Below are positions 52,645 to 60,609 of a DNA stretch of 64,000 nucleotides, one piece after another. How positions within the stretch are numbered: the first letter of the stretch is position 1; the number at the start of each line of letters is the position of its first letter. Source of the stretch: an uncultured Acetatifactor sp. (lineage in GTDB: Bacteria; Bacillota; Clostridia; Lachnospirales; Lachnospiraceae); the NCBI GenBank assembly GCA_947624245.1, contig CANQJL010000007.1, positions 31,186 through 95,185 of the forward strand, read 5' to 3'. The notes beneath the pieces are model-generated. The model did no database searches and was not told the DNA's origin. It saw nothing but the letters and a program-made list of their open reading frames with translations. Position numbers and translations under genes: made by a program.

Positions 52645-54312
52645 ATGCGGCTTTGGATAGAGAGAGGGCGGAAGTTCTGGCAAAATAAGAAATATATGGG
52701 AATGCTCAGTCTGACCGCAGTACTTTCGTACGGATTCTTCGTGACCCACCAGACGGTGGGAATCGACGATACCCCCTATGCGAAGTATTTTGAGGAGGGC
52801 CTGGCTGCCGTTGTGGGGCGCTGGGTGATTTTCCTGCTGAACAAATTTTTCAGAGTGTCGGATTTCAGTCCCTTTATTACGGATCTGGCGGGCGTGCTGT
52901 TATTGATGGCGGCCGTGACCGTCTGGTGTGTGCTGTTCTATTCTGTTTTCGAAGAGAAAATTCCCCTTTGGGGCTATGTGTTCTTTGCCTGTATTTTCTT
53001 GTCCTGCCCGCTGCTTGGCGAGGTATACCCCTATTATCTGCATAACGGCGTTTCGCTGGGATATCTCTGTACCGGTGTCAGCCTGTGCTTTTACAAGGAG
53101 ATGCGGGAGCGTCTGCATCAAAGAAAGCAGGCACTTTTGCTCGGACTGGGTTCGGCGGCATTGCTCTGTGCGGCGCTGGGCTGTTATGAGTCCTTTATGG
53201 TAGTGTGGTTGTCTGGCCTGTGCCTGGTGCTGCTCTCGGAGCGTTACTGCGGGGACGAAAGGAAGGTTTTGCCGGCGCTTTTTTGCGGCGCCGGCGTTGC
53301 GGTAGCATCAATGGTGCTGCGCAGTCTGGTGCTTGTGGCAATAACGGGACTCTTTGGACTTGATTCGATGCAGGGAGAAGCTGTGCATCGCTCTGTGACG
53401 GAGATGGCGGCCTGGATGGTCGCTCCCGGGGCATCGGCGGAATTCGCCATGGTGTTAAAACGCATTTTTGTGATGTACGGTGTGTTCGCGTATGCCTATT
53501 ATCCCATTCGCATTTTTGTGTTCGCGTCGGTCGTGATTTGGCTTGTGGGGTTGTATCAGGCATTCCGCAGGCGGGATATTTGGTGCCTGCTTCTTACTCT
53601 GGGCAGCTATGTGGCTGCATTTCTTCTGGTCTGTGTAGAGGGAAGCGCCACGCTGTATCGCTCCGCTCAGTTCCTGCCGGTGCTGTGCGGGTTCGGCGTA
53701 TTTCCCATTGCGTATCTTCTGAGGGAGCTGAAGGGGGCAGGGGAGAAAAAAGGACTGCAAAAATTCAGAAAAGCCGCCGGCGCACTGACGATTTTTGTGC
53801 TTTGCGTCATCTTGTGGAACCAATGCTTTGACCTGAATAAGTGGTTCTATATCGACTGGATGAAATATGAGTCTGCCAAGTCTTTGGCGGGGGAGATTGC
53901 CGGACGGCTGGAAAAAGAGTTCGATACCACAAAGCCGGTGGTCTTTACCGGAACTTATCAGGTGCCGCGCAGTATTATCGGAGACGCTTACGTACCGTAT
54001 GGCTCGAAGACATTTTATCGGATGAACCGCATTACCCGTGTGGTGGACGAGCATCTTCTGGAAAAATTTTATCGGGAATATGGAGTGTGGGTGGCCCAGA
54101 CTCCGGAGCTCAGTGTTATTGACTGGGGGCGCTACGCCTTCGGCGATGACTCTGAACTGATTCGGTTCTTTGCCATGCACGGGTATGAGCTGCAGGCGCT
54201 GACGGACGCATCTCTGTATCAGACGGCGGAGGAGTATTCCGTGGAGCTGCCGCATTTTCCGGCGGACGGTTCCATAGTGGATAGGGGAGAGTATCTCATC
54301 GTACACTTTTAA
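52645..54312 (+). CDS. GtrII-like membrane glucosyltransferase-domain protein
   Basis: About 555 residues from ATG 52645 (GAGGGAGAGG site). Around eleven helices; the first outer loop has TVGIDDTPYAKYFEEGLAAV and GRWVIFLLNKFF, as in the glucosyltransferase GtrII family that decorates surface polysaccharide using lipid-linked glucose. A soluble C-terminal domain (~420-555) follows. GC-rich core gene just outside the island, so it may add a stable decoration to the variable polymer (inference). Confidence 0.75.
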   Translation: MRLWIERGRKFWQNKKYMGMLSLTAVLSYGFFVTHQTVGIDDTPYAKYFEEGLAAVVGRWVIFLLNKFFRVSDFSPFITDLAGVLLLMAAVTVWCVLFYSVFEEKIPLWGYVFFACIFLSCPLLGEVYPYYLHNGVSLGYLCTGVSLCFYKEMRERLHQRKQALLLGLGSAALLCAALGCYESFMVVWLSGLCLVLLSERYCGDERKVLPALFCGAGVAVASMVLRSLVLVAITGLFGLDSMQGEAVHRSVTEMAAWMVAPGASAEFAMVLKRIFVMYGVFAYAYYPIRIFVFASVVIWLVGLYQAFRRRDIWCLLLTLGSYVAAFLLVCVEGSATLYRSAQFLPVLCGFGVFPIAYLLRELKGAGEKKGLQKFRKAAGALTIFVLCVILWNQCFDLNKWFYIDWMKYESAKSLAGEIAGRLEKEFDTTKPVVFTGTYQVPRSIIGDAYVPYGSKTFYRMNRITRVVDEHLLEKFYREYGVWVAQTPELSVIDWGRYAFGDDSELIRFFAMHGYELQALTDASLYQTAEEYSVELPHFPADGSIVDRGEYLIVHF

Positions 54313-54324
54313 AGGGCAATCGCT

Positions 54325-54430
54325 GGGCAAGAAAAATCGAGACGATTTACAAGATGACTGATGGCAAGAGAAACCAAGACGCTTTACAAAGAAAACAGAT
54401 GACAAGAGGAATCGAGATGACTTACAGGGA
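54325..54430 (+). repeat. Three imperfect 38-bp tandem repeats
   Basis: Units begin GGGCAAGAAAAATCGAGACG (54325), GGCAAGAGAAACCAAGACGC (54363) and GACAAGAGGAATCGAGATGA (54401), with a period of exactly 38 bases; the third copy is partial and contains the ribosome site and start codon of the next gene. Confidence 0.75.
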
Positions 54431-55868
54431 GATATTTCGGGAGATATACCATGACAATCGAAGGTTCATTCGCACATATGTAATCCTGTGCCTTGTGATT
54501 TCCATGCTGGCGTTCGGCGGGGTGAGTCGTGTGCAGGCGGGTGATACGCCTGCCGCCCAAGAGATGCTTTCCTCCGAGGAGATGCTTTCTTCGGTGGGCG
54601 GAAGCTTTGGGAAAATGGCGGTCCTATTTCCGTGCGTTCAGAGCTTTCTGAGCGATATCGATCAGCCTACGGTGATGCTGCTCGTCAGTGCGATCCCTTT
54701 TGCGCTGGATCATTTTCCGGGGCAGGTAGCATTTCTGGGAGACCAAATGGGAATCGAGGATCTTGAGAAGAATCTCGACAGTTATTCTTTTGGTCTCTTT
54801 GAGAACGACGTGTTCAAGATAATCTGTCTTCTCTGGTTCGTGCTGGCAAAATCGGCAAAAAGCAATCGGTTTACCTGTACCACCGGCCTGATTCTTGAAA
54901 ACAAGGCGGCCCAAATAGGCGGCGCCATCAATGCCATAACGGTGGTATCGCAGTTTTTGGCCAATATGCCTGCGGCGAATACCGTATATGCCGCTTCGGA
55001 TACGGTACGTCCTGCCGGCTATTTGAATTATTTCGGCGCGCTGATCTGTTTCGTATCGCTGATGCTCCTTGCCGTTATCTATCTGTTCGTGCGGATGCTG
55101 TTCCGCTTTATTTCCATTGTGCTTCACCCGATCTATTTGTTTGTTCCCTTTTCCTCTCTGGCGGGAACGATGGGAAAATTTGCGGGAGTGGGAGTGCTGC
55201 TGCTGACGGCGGCGCTGCATCCGGCGGTGTTTGCGGTAATTGCCGTACTGATTCTTGCGGTCTCCGTTGTGCTGTTTCGAAAGGCCTATATTTCTGTCCG
55301 CTATTTTAAGAATATCTATGTGAAGCCGTTTTTCAGGAAGTTTCGCGGTTATGACAGCGAAATTCCTTTGGTCAGTCCCAAGCTGCCCGAAAAGCTGAAA
55401 GCATATCTGAATCACGCGGACGTGGAAATGGCGATTCCCGTATATTTTGTCAAAAGGGTGAAGGCGTTGGGATATGTACACAAGCATGACCGCTGGTGGC
55501 TGGTATCCTCTCAGAACAAGAACGGTATCTACAAGCCCCGTTTCGGTCAGCGCGGCTGCTACTGTATCGAGCTTGACAACACGGCCGAAAGGAAGGTGTT
55601 CCTCAGAAAGTCTCTGCGCTTTTTTGAGGTGTTCGATCTTTCGGAGAACGAAAAGGCAGATTCCGCCCTGCGTAAAGGGCATAAGAATCTGCACCTGGTC
55701 TTCAGCAAAGAGTATTTCCATCGATATGAAAGAATCAAAGAGATTACCACGTTTACCGATTTCGCAGAATATAAGGATCAGGTAAAGCAAGACGAGAAAA
55801 TGTCAAAACAGGAAATCCGCCGGCAGAAGCGGGCGGAACGCGGACGCCGGCCGTTTGCCCGGTCGTGA
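54417..55868 (+). CDS. Polytopic membrane protein of unknown function
   Basis: About 483 residues from ATG 54417 (AGAGGA 6 bases upstream). A first helix ~20-40 resembles a signal anchor (ILCLVISMLAFGGVSRVQAG), then about six more helices up to ~310, and a basic soluble C-terminal domain (~320-483) ending in KQEIRRQKRAERGRRPFARS. Not recognised. Placed after the GtrII-like gene, possibly co-transcribed. Confidence 0.7.
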   Translation: MTYREIFREIYHDNRRFIRTYVILCLVISMLAFGGVSRVQAGDTPAAQEMLSSEEMLSSVGGSFGKMAVLFPCVQSFLSDIDQPTVMLLVSAIPFALDHFPGQVAFLGDQMGIEDLEKNLDSYSFGLFENDVFKIICLLWFVLAKSAKSNRFTCTTGLILENKAAQIGGAINAITVVSQFLANMPAANTVYAASDTVRPAGYLNYFGALICFVSLMLLAVIYLFVRMLFRFISIVLHPIYLFVPFSSLAGTMGKFAGVGVLLLTAALHPAVFAVIAVLILAVSVVLFRKAYISVRYFKNIYVKPFFRKFRGYDSEIPLVSPKLPEKLKAYLNHADVEMAIPVYFVKRVKALGYVHKHDRWWLVSSQNKNGIYKPRFGQRGCYCIELDNTAERKVFLRKSLRFFEVFDLSENEKADSALRKGHKNLHLVFSKEYFHRYERIKEITTFTDFAEYKDQVKQDEKMSKQEIRRQKRAERGRRPFARS

Positions 55869-55913
55869 CAGCCCGGGGCCGGCCGGCGTTGAAATACATG
55901 CTTCGGAGCGGGT

Positions 55914-56729
55914 TCATTGCGCCTGCGCGCCGATTCTTTTGTCCATTTGCAGAATGTGATTGATGAGCCATTCCGTCAGGAAGACCATCAGCTCCTCCAG
56001 CGTCTCCTGCTGGTTTTCGTCGATCTCGCTAAGGTCCATCTTATCAAGACGGGTGGTAAAGATGTCGTGGGCCGTTTTCTGTGCCTCGATTCCGGCATAC
56101 CCAATGCGTTCCATATATTCCTCCTCATCTTTGAAGTGAACCTTCGTATAGGTTCTCAGCTCCTCCAGCAGTCGGACGATCTCATCGTATTTATCCGCCA
56201 GAAATTCGTTGGCGAGCACATCGTGTACATTGTTGATAATGCGGAACAGTTCACGGTGTTCTTCGTCGATCAGCTCAATGCCGGTCAGATATTTTTCGGT
56301 AAATGCGTAGGATTTCTTTTTCCATTCCTCTACGGATATCATCTTGCCGATCATCAGGTCGGAGCCGATGATGTGTCTGTAAAGCCATCTGACAAGGTAG
56401 ATGAGCAGATCGCGAAGAAGCTCGTCCGGATTCTGCCCGTCGATGATGGCGTCCGCCTCGGTTATCTTCCGGTCGAACTCCAAATGCTGCTTTTTCTGAA
56501 GCTCCAGCTCGGGATGGCCGATCTGCTCCATATATTCCTCCTCGTGACGGAAGTGCTCGTCAGCGTAATTCTTCAGGCGCGCGAGCATGGCGCAGAGCCG
56601 GTCGTATTTGTCGTTGATCCATTCACTTTCCGCCAGCTCATACATTTCTCCGATCAGCCGGAATAAGCCTTTGTGTTCTTCGTCGATTTGATTGACTCCG
56701 ATCAAACAGTCATCGGTAAACTCAAACAT
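55914..56729 (-). CDS. Tandem double-domain bacteriohemerythrin
   Basis: 271 residues with two hemerythrin domains (~1-130 and ~135-265), each a four-helix bundle for a di-iron site that binds O2. Domain 1: IDEEHKGLF, HFRHEEEYME, QKKQHLEF, HIIGSD. Domain 2: IDEEHRELF, HFKDEEEYME, QKTAHDIF, HILQMD. In both, the usual first His of the HxxxH ligand pair is Gln. Double hemerythrins are unusual; most bacterial ones are single-domain. Possible oxygen sensing or scavenging in an anaerobe. Confidence 0.88.
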   Translation of the reverse strand: MFEFTDDCLIGVNQIDEEHKGLFRLIGEMYELAESEWINDKYDRLCAMLARLKNYADEHFRHEEEYMEQIGHPELELQKKQHLEFDRKITEADAIIDGQNPDELLRDLLIYLVRWLYRHIIGSDLMIGKMISVEEWKKKSYAFTEKYLTGIELIDEEHRELFRIINNVHDVLANEFLADKYDEIVRLLEELRTYTKVHFKDEEEYMERIGYAGIEAQKTAHDIFTTRLDKMDLSEIDENQQETLEELMVFLTEWLINHILQMDKRIGAQAQ

Positions 56730-56860
56730 ACTGCGCCTCCTGTCCCGGCCGCCTGCGGCCGCTCGTATTTGCTGTGGAACCCGTTACAGACAGCAGACCA
56801 TAAATGCTTCGCATTTACGGTCAGATAGCCATTCGGCCGTTTCCTGCCTTGAATAAGGAC

Positions 56861-56866
56861 ATTATA
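56861..56866 (-). promoter_or_regulatory. -10 element upstream of the hemerythrin gene
   Basis: Perfect TATAAT on the minus strand, about 130 bases before the start codon; no good -35 is seen. The 347-base gap 56730-57076 otherwise shows GC-rich palindromic scraps (GGCCGCCTGCGGCC) and a degV promoter. Confidence 0.4.
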
Positions 56867-56915
56867 CTACAAAGCGCGGCGAAAGAGAATAGCTTTTCTA
56901 TGTAACCGGCGATAC

Positions 56916-56944
56916 TTGCGGAATGCTGTTTGCTATGATAAAAT
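56916..56944 (+). promoter_or_regulatory. Promoter of the DegV gene
   Basis: TTGCGG, 17-base spacer, TAAAAT, about 130 bases before the ATG. Confidence 0.45.
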
Positions 56945-57076
56945 AATTCTGCTATCGCAGCGCTTCCTTTTTGGCGCTTGCGGTAAGATGTCGGTGATAA
57001 AATTGTGAAATCCGATCTGCAGCGCCGGGAGCCGGAGTAAGGACGGGAGGATCAAAAGACAGCGGAGGAGAAAAGC

Positions 57077-57934
57077 ATGGTCAGGATCATTTCAGACAGC
57101 ACTTGTGATTTGTGCCCGGAATTGTTGGAAAAGTATGAGATTGCCATTCTTCCCCTGCATATTTTGCTGGGGGAAGAGGAGTATGAGGACGGCCGCAATA
57201 TTACCATTGAGGAGATTTACGCCTGGTCTGAGGCCCATAAGGAGACGCCCAAGACGTCGGCGCCGTCCATAGAAAGTGCAGTGACACTGTTTGCGCCGTA
57301 TATAGAGCGGGGCGACGAGATTGTCTGCTTCTCCATTTCCGGCTCCATGTCTGCGTCCGGCAATATTATGCGCATGGCGGCGGAGCAGTTGGAGGCGGAG
57401 AGCCGTATCCATGTAATCGATTCCCAGAACCTTTCCACAGGGATCGGCCTGCTGGTGGTGGAAGCCGCCGTCATGGCGAAGGAGGGCAGAACCTCCGAGG
57501 AGATCGTACAGCGAATGGAGGAGCTGATTCCCCGAGTGCGGGCGAGCTTTGTGGTCGATACGCTGGTCTATCTTCATCGCGGCGGCCGCTGCAGCGGTCT
57601 TGCGGCCATGGCGGGAGGAGCTTTAAAGCTTCACCCGAGGATTCAGGTGTCGGACGGCGCAATGCAGTCCGGAAAAAAATACCGCGGCAGTATCGATAAA
57701 GTCATCATGTCTTATGTCAGGGATATGGAAGAGGAACTGAAGGCGGCGGACAGAACCCGCGTTTTTATCACCCACTCCGGATGTGACAGAGAAGTAGTGG
57801 AACAGGTGCGGGAATATCTGAAGAGTCTGGACGTTTTTTCCGAGATATGGGAGACCCGAGCGGGGGGAGTGATCTCCAGCCACTGCGGGCCCGGTACGCT
57901 GGGTGTGCTGTTCATTGCGTCGGCTGAAAAATAA
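57077..57934 (+). CDS. DegV family fatty-acid-binding protein
   Basis: 285 residues. RIISDSTCDLCPELLEKYEI and LPLHILLGEEEYEDGRNIT start the N-terminal alpha/beta domain; TSAPSIES and SISGSMSASGN line the lipid pocket; LVYLHRGGRCS and THSGCDREVVEQ follow. Family members bind fatty acids and present them for phosphorylation by a FakA-type kinase, which is not in this window. GGAGGAG precedes the ATG. Confidence 0.93.
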   Translation: MVRIISDSTCDLCPELLEKYEIAILPLHILLGEEEYEDGRNITIEEIYAWSEAHKETPKTSAPSIESAVTLFAPYIERGDEIVCFSISGSMSASGNIMRMAAEQLEAESRIHVIDSQNLSTGIGLLVVEAAVMAKEGRTSEEIVQRMEELIPRVRASFVVDTLVYLHRGGRCSGLAAMAGGALKLHPRIQVSDGAMQSGKKYRGSIDKVIMSYVRDMEEELKAADRTRVFITHSGCDREVVEQVREYLKSLDVFSEIWETRAGGVISSHCGPGTLGVLFIASAEK

Positions 57935-57940
57935 GGCGGC

Positions 57941-58699
57941 TCACTTGCCGGAAAGATGGCCGATAAACTCCCTGACACGCTCATTGTCGGTGCCGAAAAG
58001 CTCGTCGGGCGTGCCCTGCTCTTTGATGACGCCTTCTTCCATGAAAATGATGCGGTCGGAGACCTCCCGTGCGAATTGCATCTCATGGGTGACGATGACC
58101 ATGGTCATATGTTCTTTTGCCAGCTGCTTGATCACCTTCAACACTTCTACGGTAAGCTCCGGATCCAGCGCGGACGTGGGCTCATCGAAAAACAGAAGCT
58201 TCGGCTGTTTAGCCAGCGCTCTGGCGATGGAGACTCTCTGCTGCTGACCGCCGGAGAGCTGATAGGGATAGGCGTCCCTTTTGTCTGCAAGTCCCAGCTG
58301 CGCCAGCAGTTTTTCCGCCCGTTCCACAGCCTCTTGTCTGGGCAGTTTATCCACGCAGAGCAGAGAATCCGTGATGTTCTTCAGTACGCTGTAATGCGGA
58401 AAGAGATTAAAATTCTGGAACACCAGTCCGAAGCAGTGCTGCAGTCTTTTCAGGTCGGCCTTGGAGGCGTAGACGCACCTGCCGCCCTCGTCTTTGGCGG
58501 CATACTCGCCGAGATAGAGCAGCTGCCCGCTGTCCATCTGTTCCAGGAGCGTGGCACAGCGCAGCAGCGTGGATTTGCCGGAGCCGGACGGGCCGATGAT
58601 GGAGACCACCTCCCCTTCCTCCACAGAGAGGGAAATATCTTTTAATACCTCCAGACCGTCAAAATTTTTTTTCACGTGATTCATCTCTAACAGTTTCAT
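57941..58699 (-). CDS. Amino acid ABC transporter ATP-binding protein (GlnQ-like)
   Basis: 252 residues: Walker [10 protein letters not shown], signature [15 protein letters not shown], Walker [15 protein letters not shown] and H-loop VTHEM. Length and motifs are those of polar amino acid importers. Third gene of the operon on the minus strand; it converges on degV with a 6-base gap. Confidence 0.94.
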   Translation of the reverse strand: MKLLEMNHVKKNFDGLEVLKDISLSVEEGEVVSIIGPSGSGKSTLLRCATLLEQMDSGQLLYLGEYAAKDEGGRCVYASKADLKRLQHCFGLVFQNFNLFPHYSVLKNITDSLLCVDKLPRQEAVERAEKLLAQLGLADKRDAYPYQLSGGQQQRVSIARALAKQPKLLFFDEPTSALDPELTVEVLKVIKQLAKEHMTMVIVTHEMQFAREVSDRIIFMEEGVIKEQGTPDELFGTDNERVREFIGHLSGK

Positions 58700-58774
58700 A
58701 GATTTCCCCTTTGCTCTCGCAGCTCAAAGCATCTGACAACAGGTCTTAACGCCCGCATAAATCTGTGTTCTTCC

Positions 58775-59425
58775 CTAGCGGTAATAGGAACATGCCTTTT
58801 CCACACGTTCCATCACTGTGGCAACGATCAGGTTAAAGATGTAGTAGAAGACTCCCGCAGCCATCAGCGGCATGATCGTCGTCTGCGCCGCCGCGATCTG
58901 CTTTGCGATGGTGAACATCTCCGCCTGGGCGATGGCAAAAGCCAGTGAGGTGTCTTTTACCAGCGTGATGATCTCGTTGGTGACAGAGGGCAGGATTCGT
59001 TTGATTACCTGAGGCAGAATGATCTTGAAAAAAGTCTGCGCCCTTCCGTATCCCAAGACCTTGGCCGCCTCGTACTGGCCCACGGGCATGGATTCGATGC
59101 CGGAGCGGTAGATTTCCGCAAAGTAGGCCGCATAGTTGATGGCAAAGGCGATGATCACCGCAACGAAGCGGTAACCGCTGCCGATCCTGATCTTAAAAAC
59201 ATAGTAGGGCCCGAAATAGACCACCAGAAGCTGAAGCATGAGAGGAGTGCCTCTCATAACGGATATGTACACCTTCGTGATCCAGCGCAGAACGGCATTT
59301 TTTGACATTCTGCCGAAGGCCACGATCAGTCCCAAGGGCAATGAAAAAAGCAGGGTCAGCATGAATATTTCCACTGATACGATCATTCCCTTGCCCAGTT
59401 GCAGTAACATCACCTGAATACTCAT
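58775..59425 (-). CDS. Amino acid ABC transporter permease
   Basis: 216 residues, about five helices, with the EAA loop of the His/Glu/Gln family (EIYRSGIESMPVGQYEAAKV, 20 residues) and RGTPLMLQLLVVYFG. Middle gene of the importer operon. GGCGGGG precedes the ATG. Confidence 0.93.
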   Translation of the reverse strand: MSIQVMLLQLGKGMIVSVEIFMLTLLFSLPLGLIVAFGRMSKNAVLRWITKVYISVMRGTPLMLQLLVVYFGPYYVFKIRIGSGYRFVAVIIAFAINYAAYFAEIYRSGIESMPVGQYEAAKVLGYGRAQTFFKIILPQVIKRILPSVTNEIITLVKDTSLAFAIAQAEMFTIAKQIAAAQTTIMPLMAAGVFYYIFNLIVATVMERVEKACSYYR

Positions 59426-59473
59426 GTCAAGACCCCGCCTATCCTATTTTATACTGATTGTCCGTTCTCTTGC

Positions 59474-60256
59474 TTATTTTCCGAGGCAGACACTGTCGGT
59501 CAGACCCCATTTCTCCGCAATCTCTGTGAAGGTGCCGTCAGCAGCCATGTCCTGCAGAGTGGATTCCACGGTATCCCGCAGCTCCTCGTTCCCCAGCAGG
59601 AAGCCTACACCGTACTGCTCGGTAGCCAGACGCTGCTCCAGGATCACATATCCGCCGCCTCTGGACTCAATCTGATAGTTTGCCACGCCGATATCCATGG
59701 CTACCGCATCTAACGCGCCTGCCTCCAGATCCATGAAAGCGGTGTTGTAGTCCGCATACTCGGTGAGCTTGCCGAAGCTGTCTCTCAGCGCAATGTTCTC
59801 GGGCGTTTCCTCATCGTTCAAAGCGTTCAGCGCGGAGGAGTCTCTCTGCACGCCCACTGCCTTGCCTGCAAGATCTGCAAAGGCGGTGATGCCGGAATCC
59901 TCAGCCACCACGAACACCTGACTGTTGTCCACGTAGGGGGAGGTCCAGGTGTAGTCATTCTCACGGCCGTTCATGGTAAAGCCGTTCCAGATGCAGTCGA
60001 TGGAACCGCTGGACAGCTCCATGTCTTTGGAGTCCCAGTCGATGGGGCGCTTTACCAACTCCCAGCCGTTCCTGTTGCACACCTCCTGGGCCAGATCCAG
60101 ATCGAAGCCCACATAATCCCCGTTGTCGTCCATATAGCCGTAGGGGGGAAATTCTGCGTCAAATCCTACTGTAAATGTCTTCTTTTCTCCCTGACCGCAG
60201 GCCGCCAGAAGAGCGGTCATGCACAGGGCCAGTAATAAACTCAGTCTCTTTTTCAT
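59474..60256 (-). CDS. Amino acid ABC transporter substrate-binding lipoprotein
   Basis: 260 residues from ATG 60256, with AAAGGAG upstream; the ORF-track start adds 42 spurious codons. Lipoprotein signal MKKRLSLLLALCMTALLAAC, then the periplasmic-binding type 2 fold: TVGFDAEFPPYGYMDDNGDY, GFDLDLAQEVCNRNGWE, DCIWNGFTMNGRE and GKAVGVQRDSSA. The pattern fits polar amino acid or cystine binding; the ligand is not certain. Confidence 0.93.
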   Translation of the reverse strand: MKKRLSLLLALCMTALLAACGQGEKKTFTVGFDAEFPPYGYMDDNGDYVGFDLDLAQEVCNRNGWELVKRPIDWDSKDMELSSGSIDCIWNGFTMNGRENDYTWTSPYVDNSQVFVVAEDSGITAFADLAGKAVGVQRDSSALNALNDEETPENIALRDSFGKLTEYADYNTAFMDLEAGALDAVAMDIGVANYQIESRGGGYVILEQRLATEQYGVGFLLGNEELRDTVESTLQDMAADGTFTEIAEKWGLTDSVCLGK

Positions 60257-60320
60257 AATAATCTCCTTTGTTCTCAATAAATTTTTGAACTGTTGCTTGA
60301 ACTGCTTCGCGTACTTTTGT

Positions 60321-60349
60321 ATGTTACCACGGTAAAGTACCTCTGTCAA
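60321..60349 (-). promoter_or_regulatory. Promoter of the amino acid importer operon with palindrome
   Basis: Minus strand TTGACA, 17-base spacer, TAACAT, 65 bases before the start codon. A TTACCGTGGTAA palindrome overlaps the spacer and -10 (60324-60335) and could be a repressor site. Confidence 0.6.
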
Positions 60350-60351
60350 AT

Positions 60352-60393
60352 GGAATCTCACGAAGAATCTTAGGAATCTCAAGCAGAATCTTC
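60352..60393. repeat. Two 21-bp tandem repeats
   Basis: GGAATCTCACGAAGAATCTT(A) followed directly by GGAATCTCAAGCAGAATCTT(C), just upstream of the importer promoter. Function unknown. Confidence 0.6.
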
Positions 60394-60435
60394 ATGTAAG
60401 ACAAAATATCAGGTCTGAAAACAGAGCGCGGCGAA

Positions 60436-60467
60436 TTGTAAACTTTATAAAATAATAAGGTTTACAT
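60436..60467. promoter_or_regulatory. BirA operator
   Basis: TTGTAAAC, 16 bases, GTTTACAT: an inverted repeat with 7 of 8 matching bases that resembles the known BirA box (TTGTAAACC...GGTTTACAA). The right half overlaps the -35 of the birA promoter, so biotin-loaded BirA should block its own synthesis and that of BioY. Confidence 0.75.
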
Positions 60468-60489
60468 TTGGGACTGAGTGTGTTATACT
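60461..60489 (+). promoter_or_regulatory. Promoter of birA-bioY
   Basis: TTTACA, 17-base spacer, TATACT; strong. Transcription would start inside or just before the 9-bp repeats. Confidence 0.75.
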
Positions 60490-60493
60490 TCCT

Positions 60494-60601
60494 GTGTTGG
60501 CAGTGTTGGCAGTGTTGGCAGTGTTGGCAGTGTTGGCAGTGTTGGCAGTGTTGGCAGTGTTGGCAGTGTTGACTGTGGTGGCTGTATTGACTGTGTCGGA
60601 G
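60494..60601 (+). repeat. 9-bp minisatellite in the birA leader
   Basis: Eight perfect copies of GTGTTGGCA (60494-60565) followed by four degraded units (GTGTTGACT, GTGGTGGCT, GTATTGACT, GTGTCGGAG). The last unit supplies the GGAGGTGA ribosome site of birA. Confidence 0.95.
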
Positions 60602-60609
60602 GTGAGTCT

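Noticed and set aside
55917-56666. 249-residue plus-strand ORF
   Set aside because: Shadow of the double hemerythrin on the other strand, which has all family motifs.
60494-60601. CRISPR-like array
   Set aside because: Units are 9 bases with no spacers, and no cas genes are present; this is a minisatellite.
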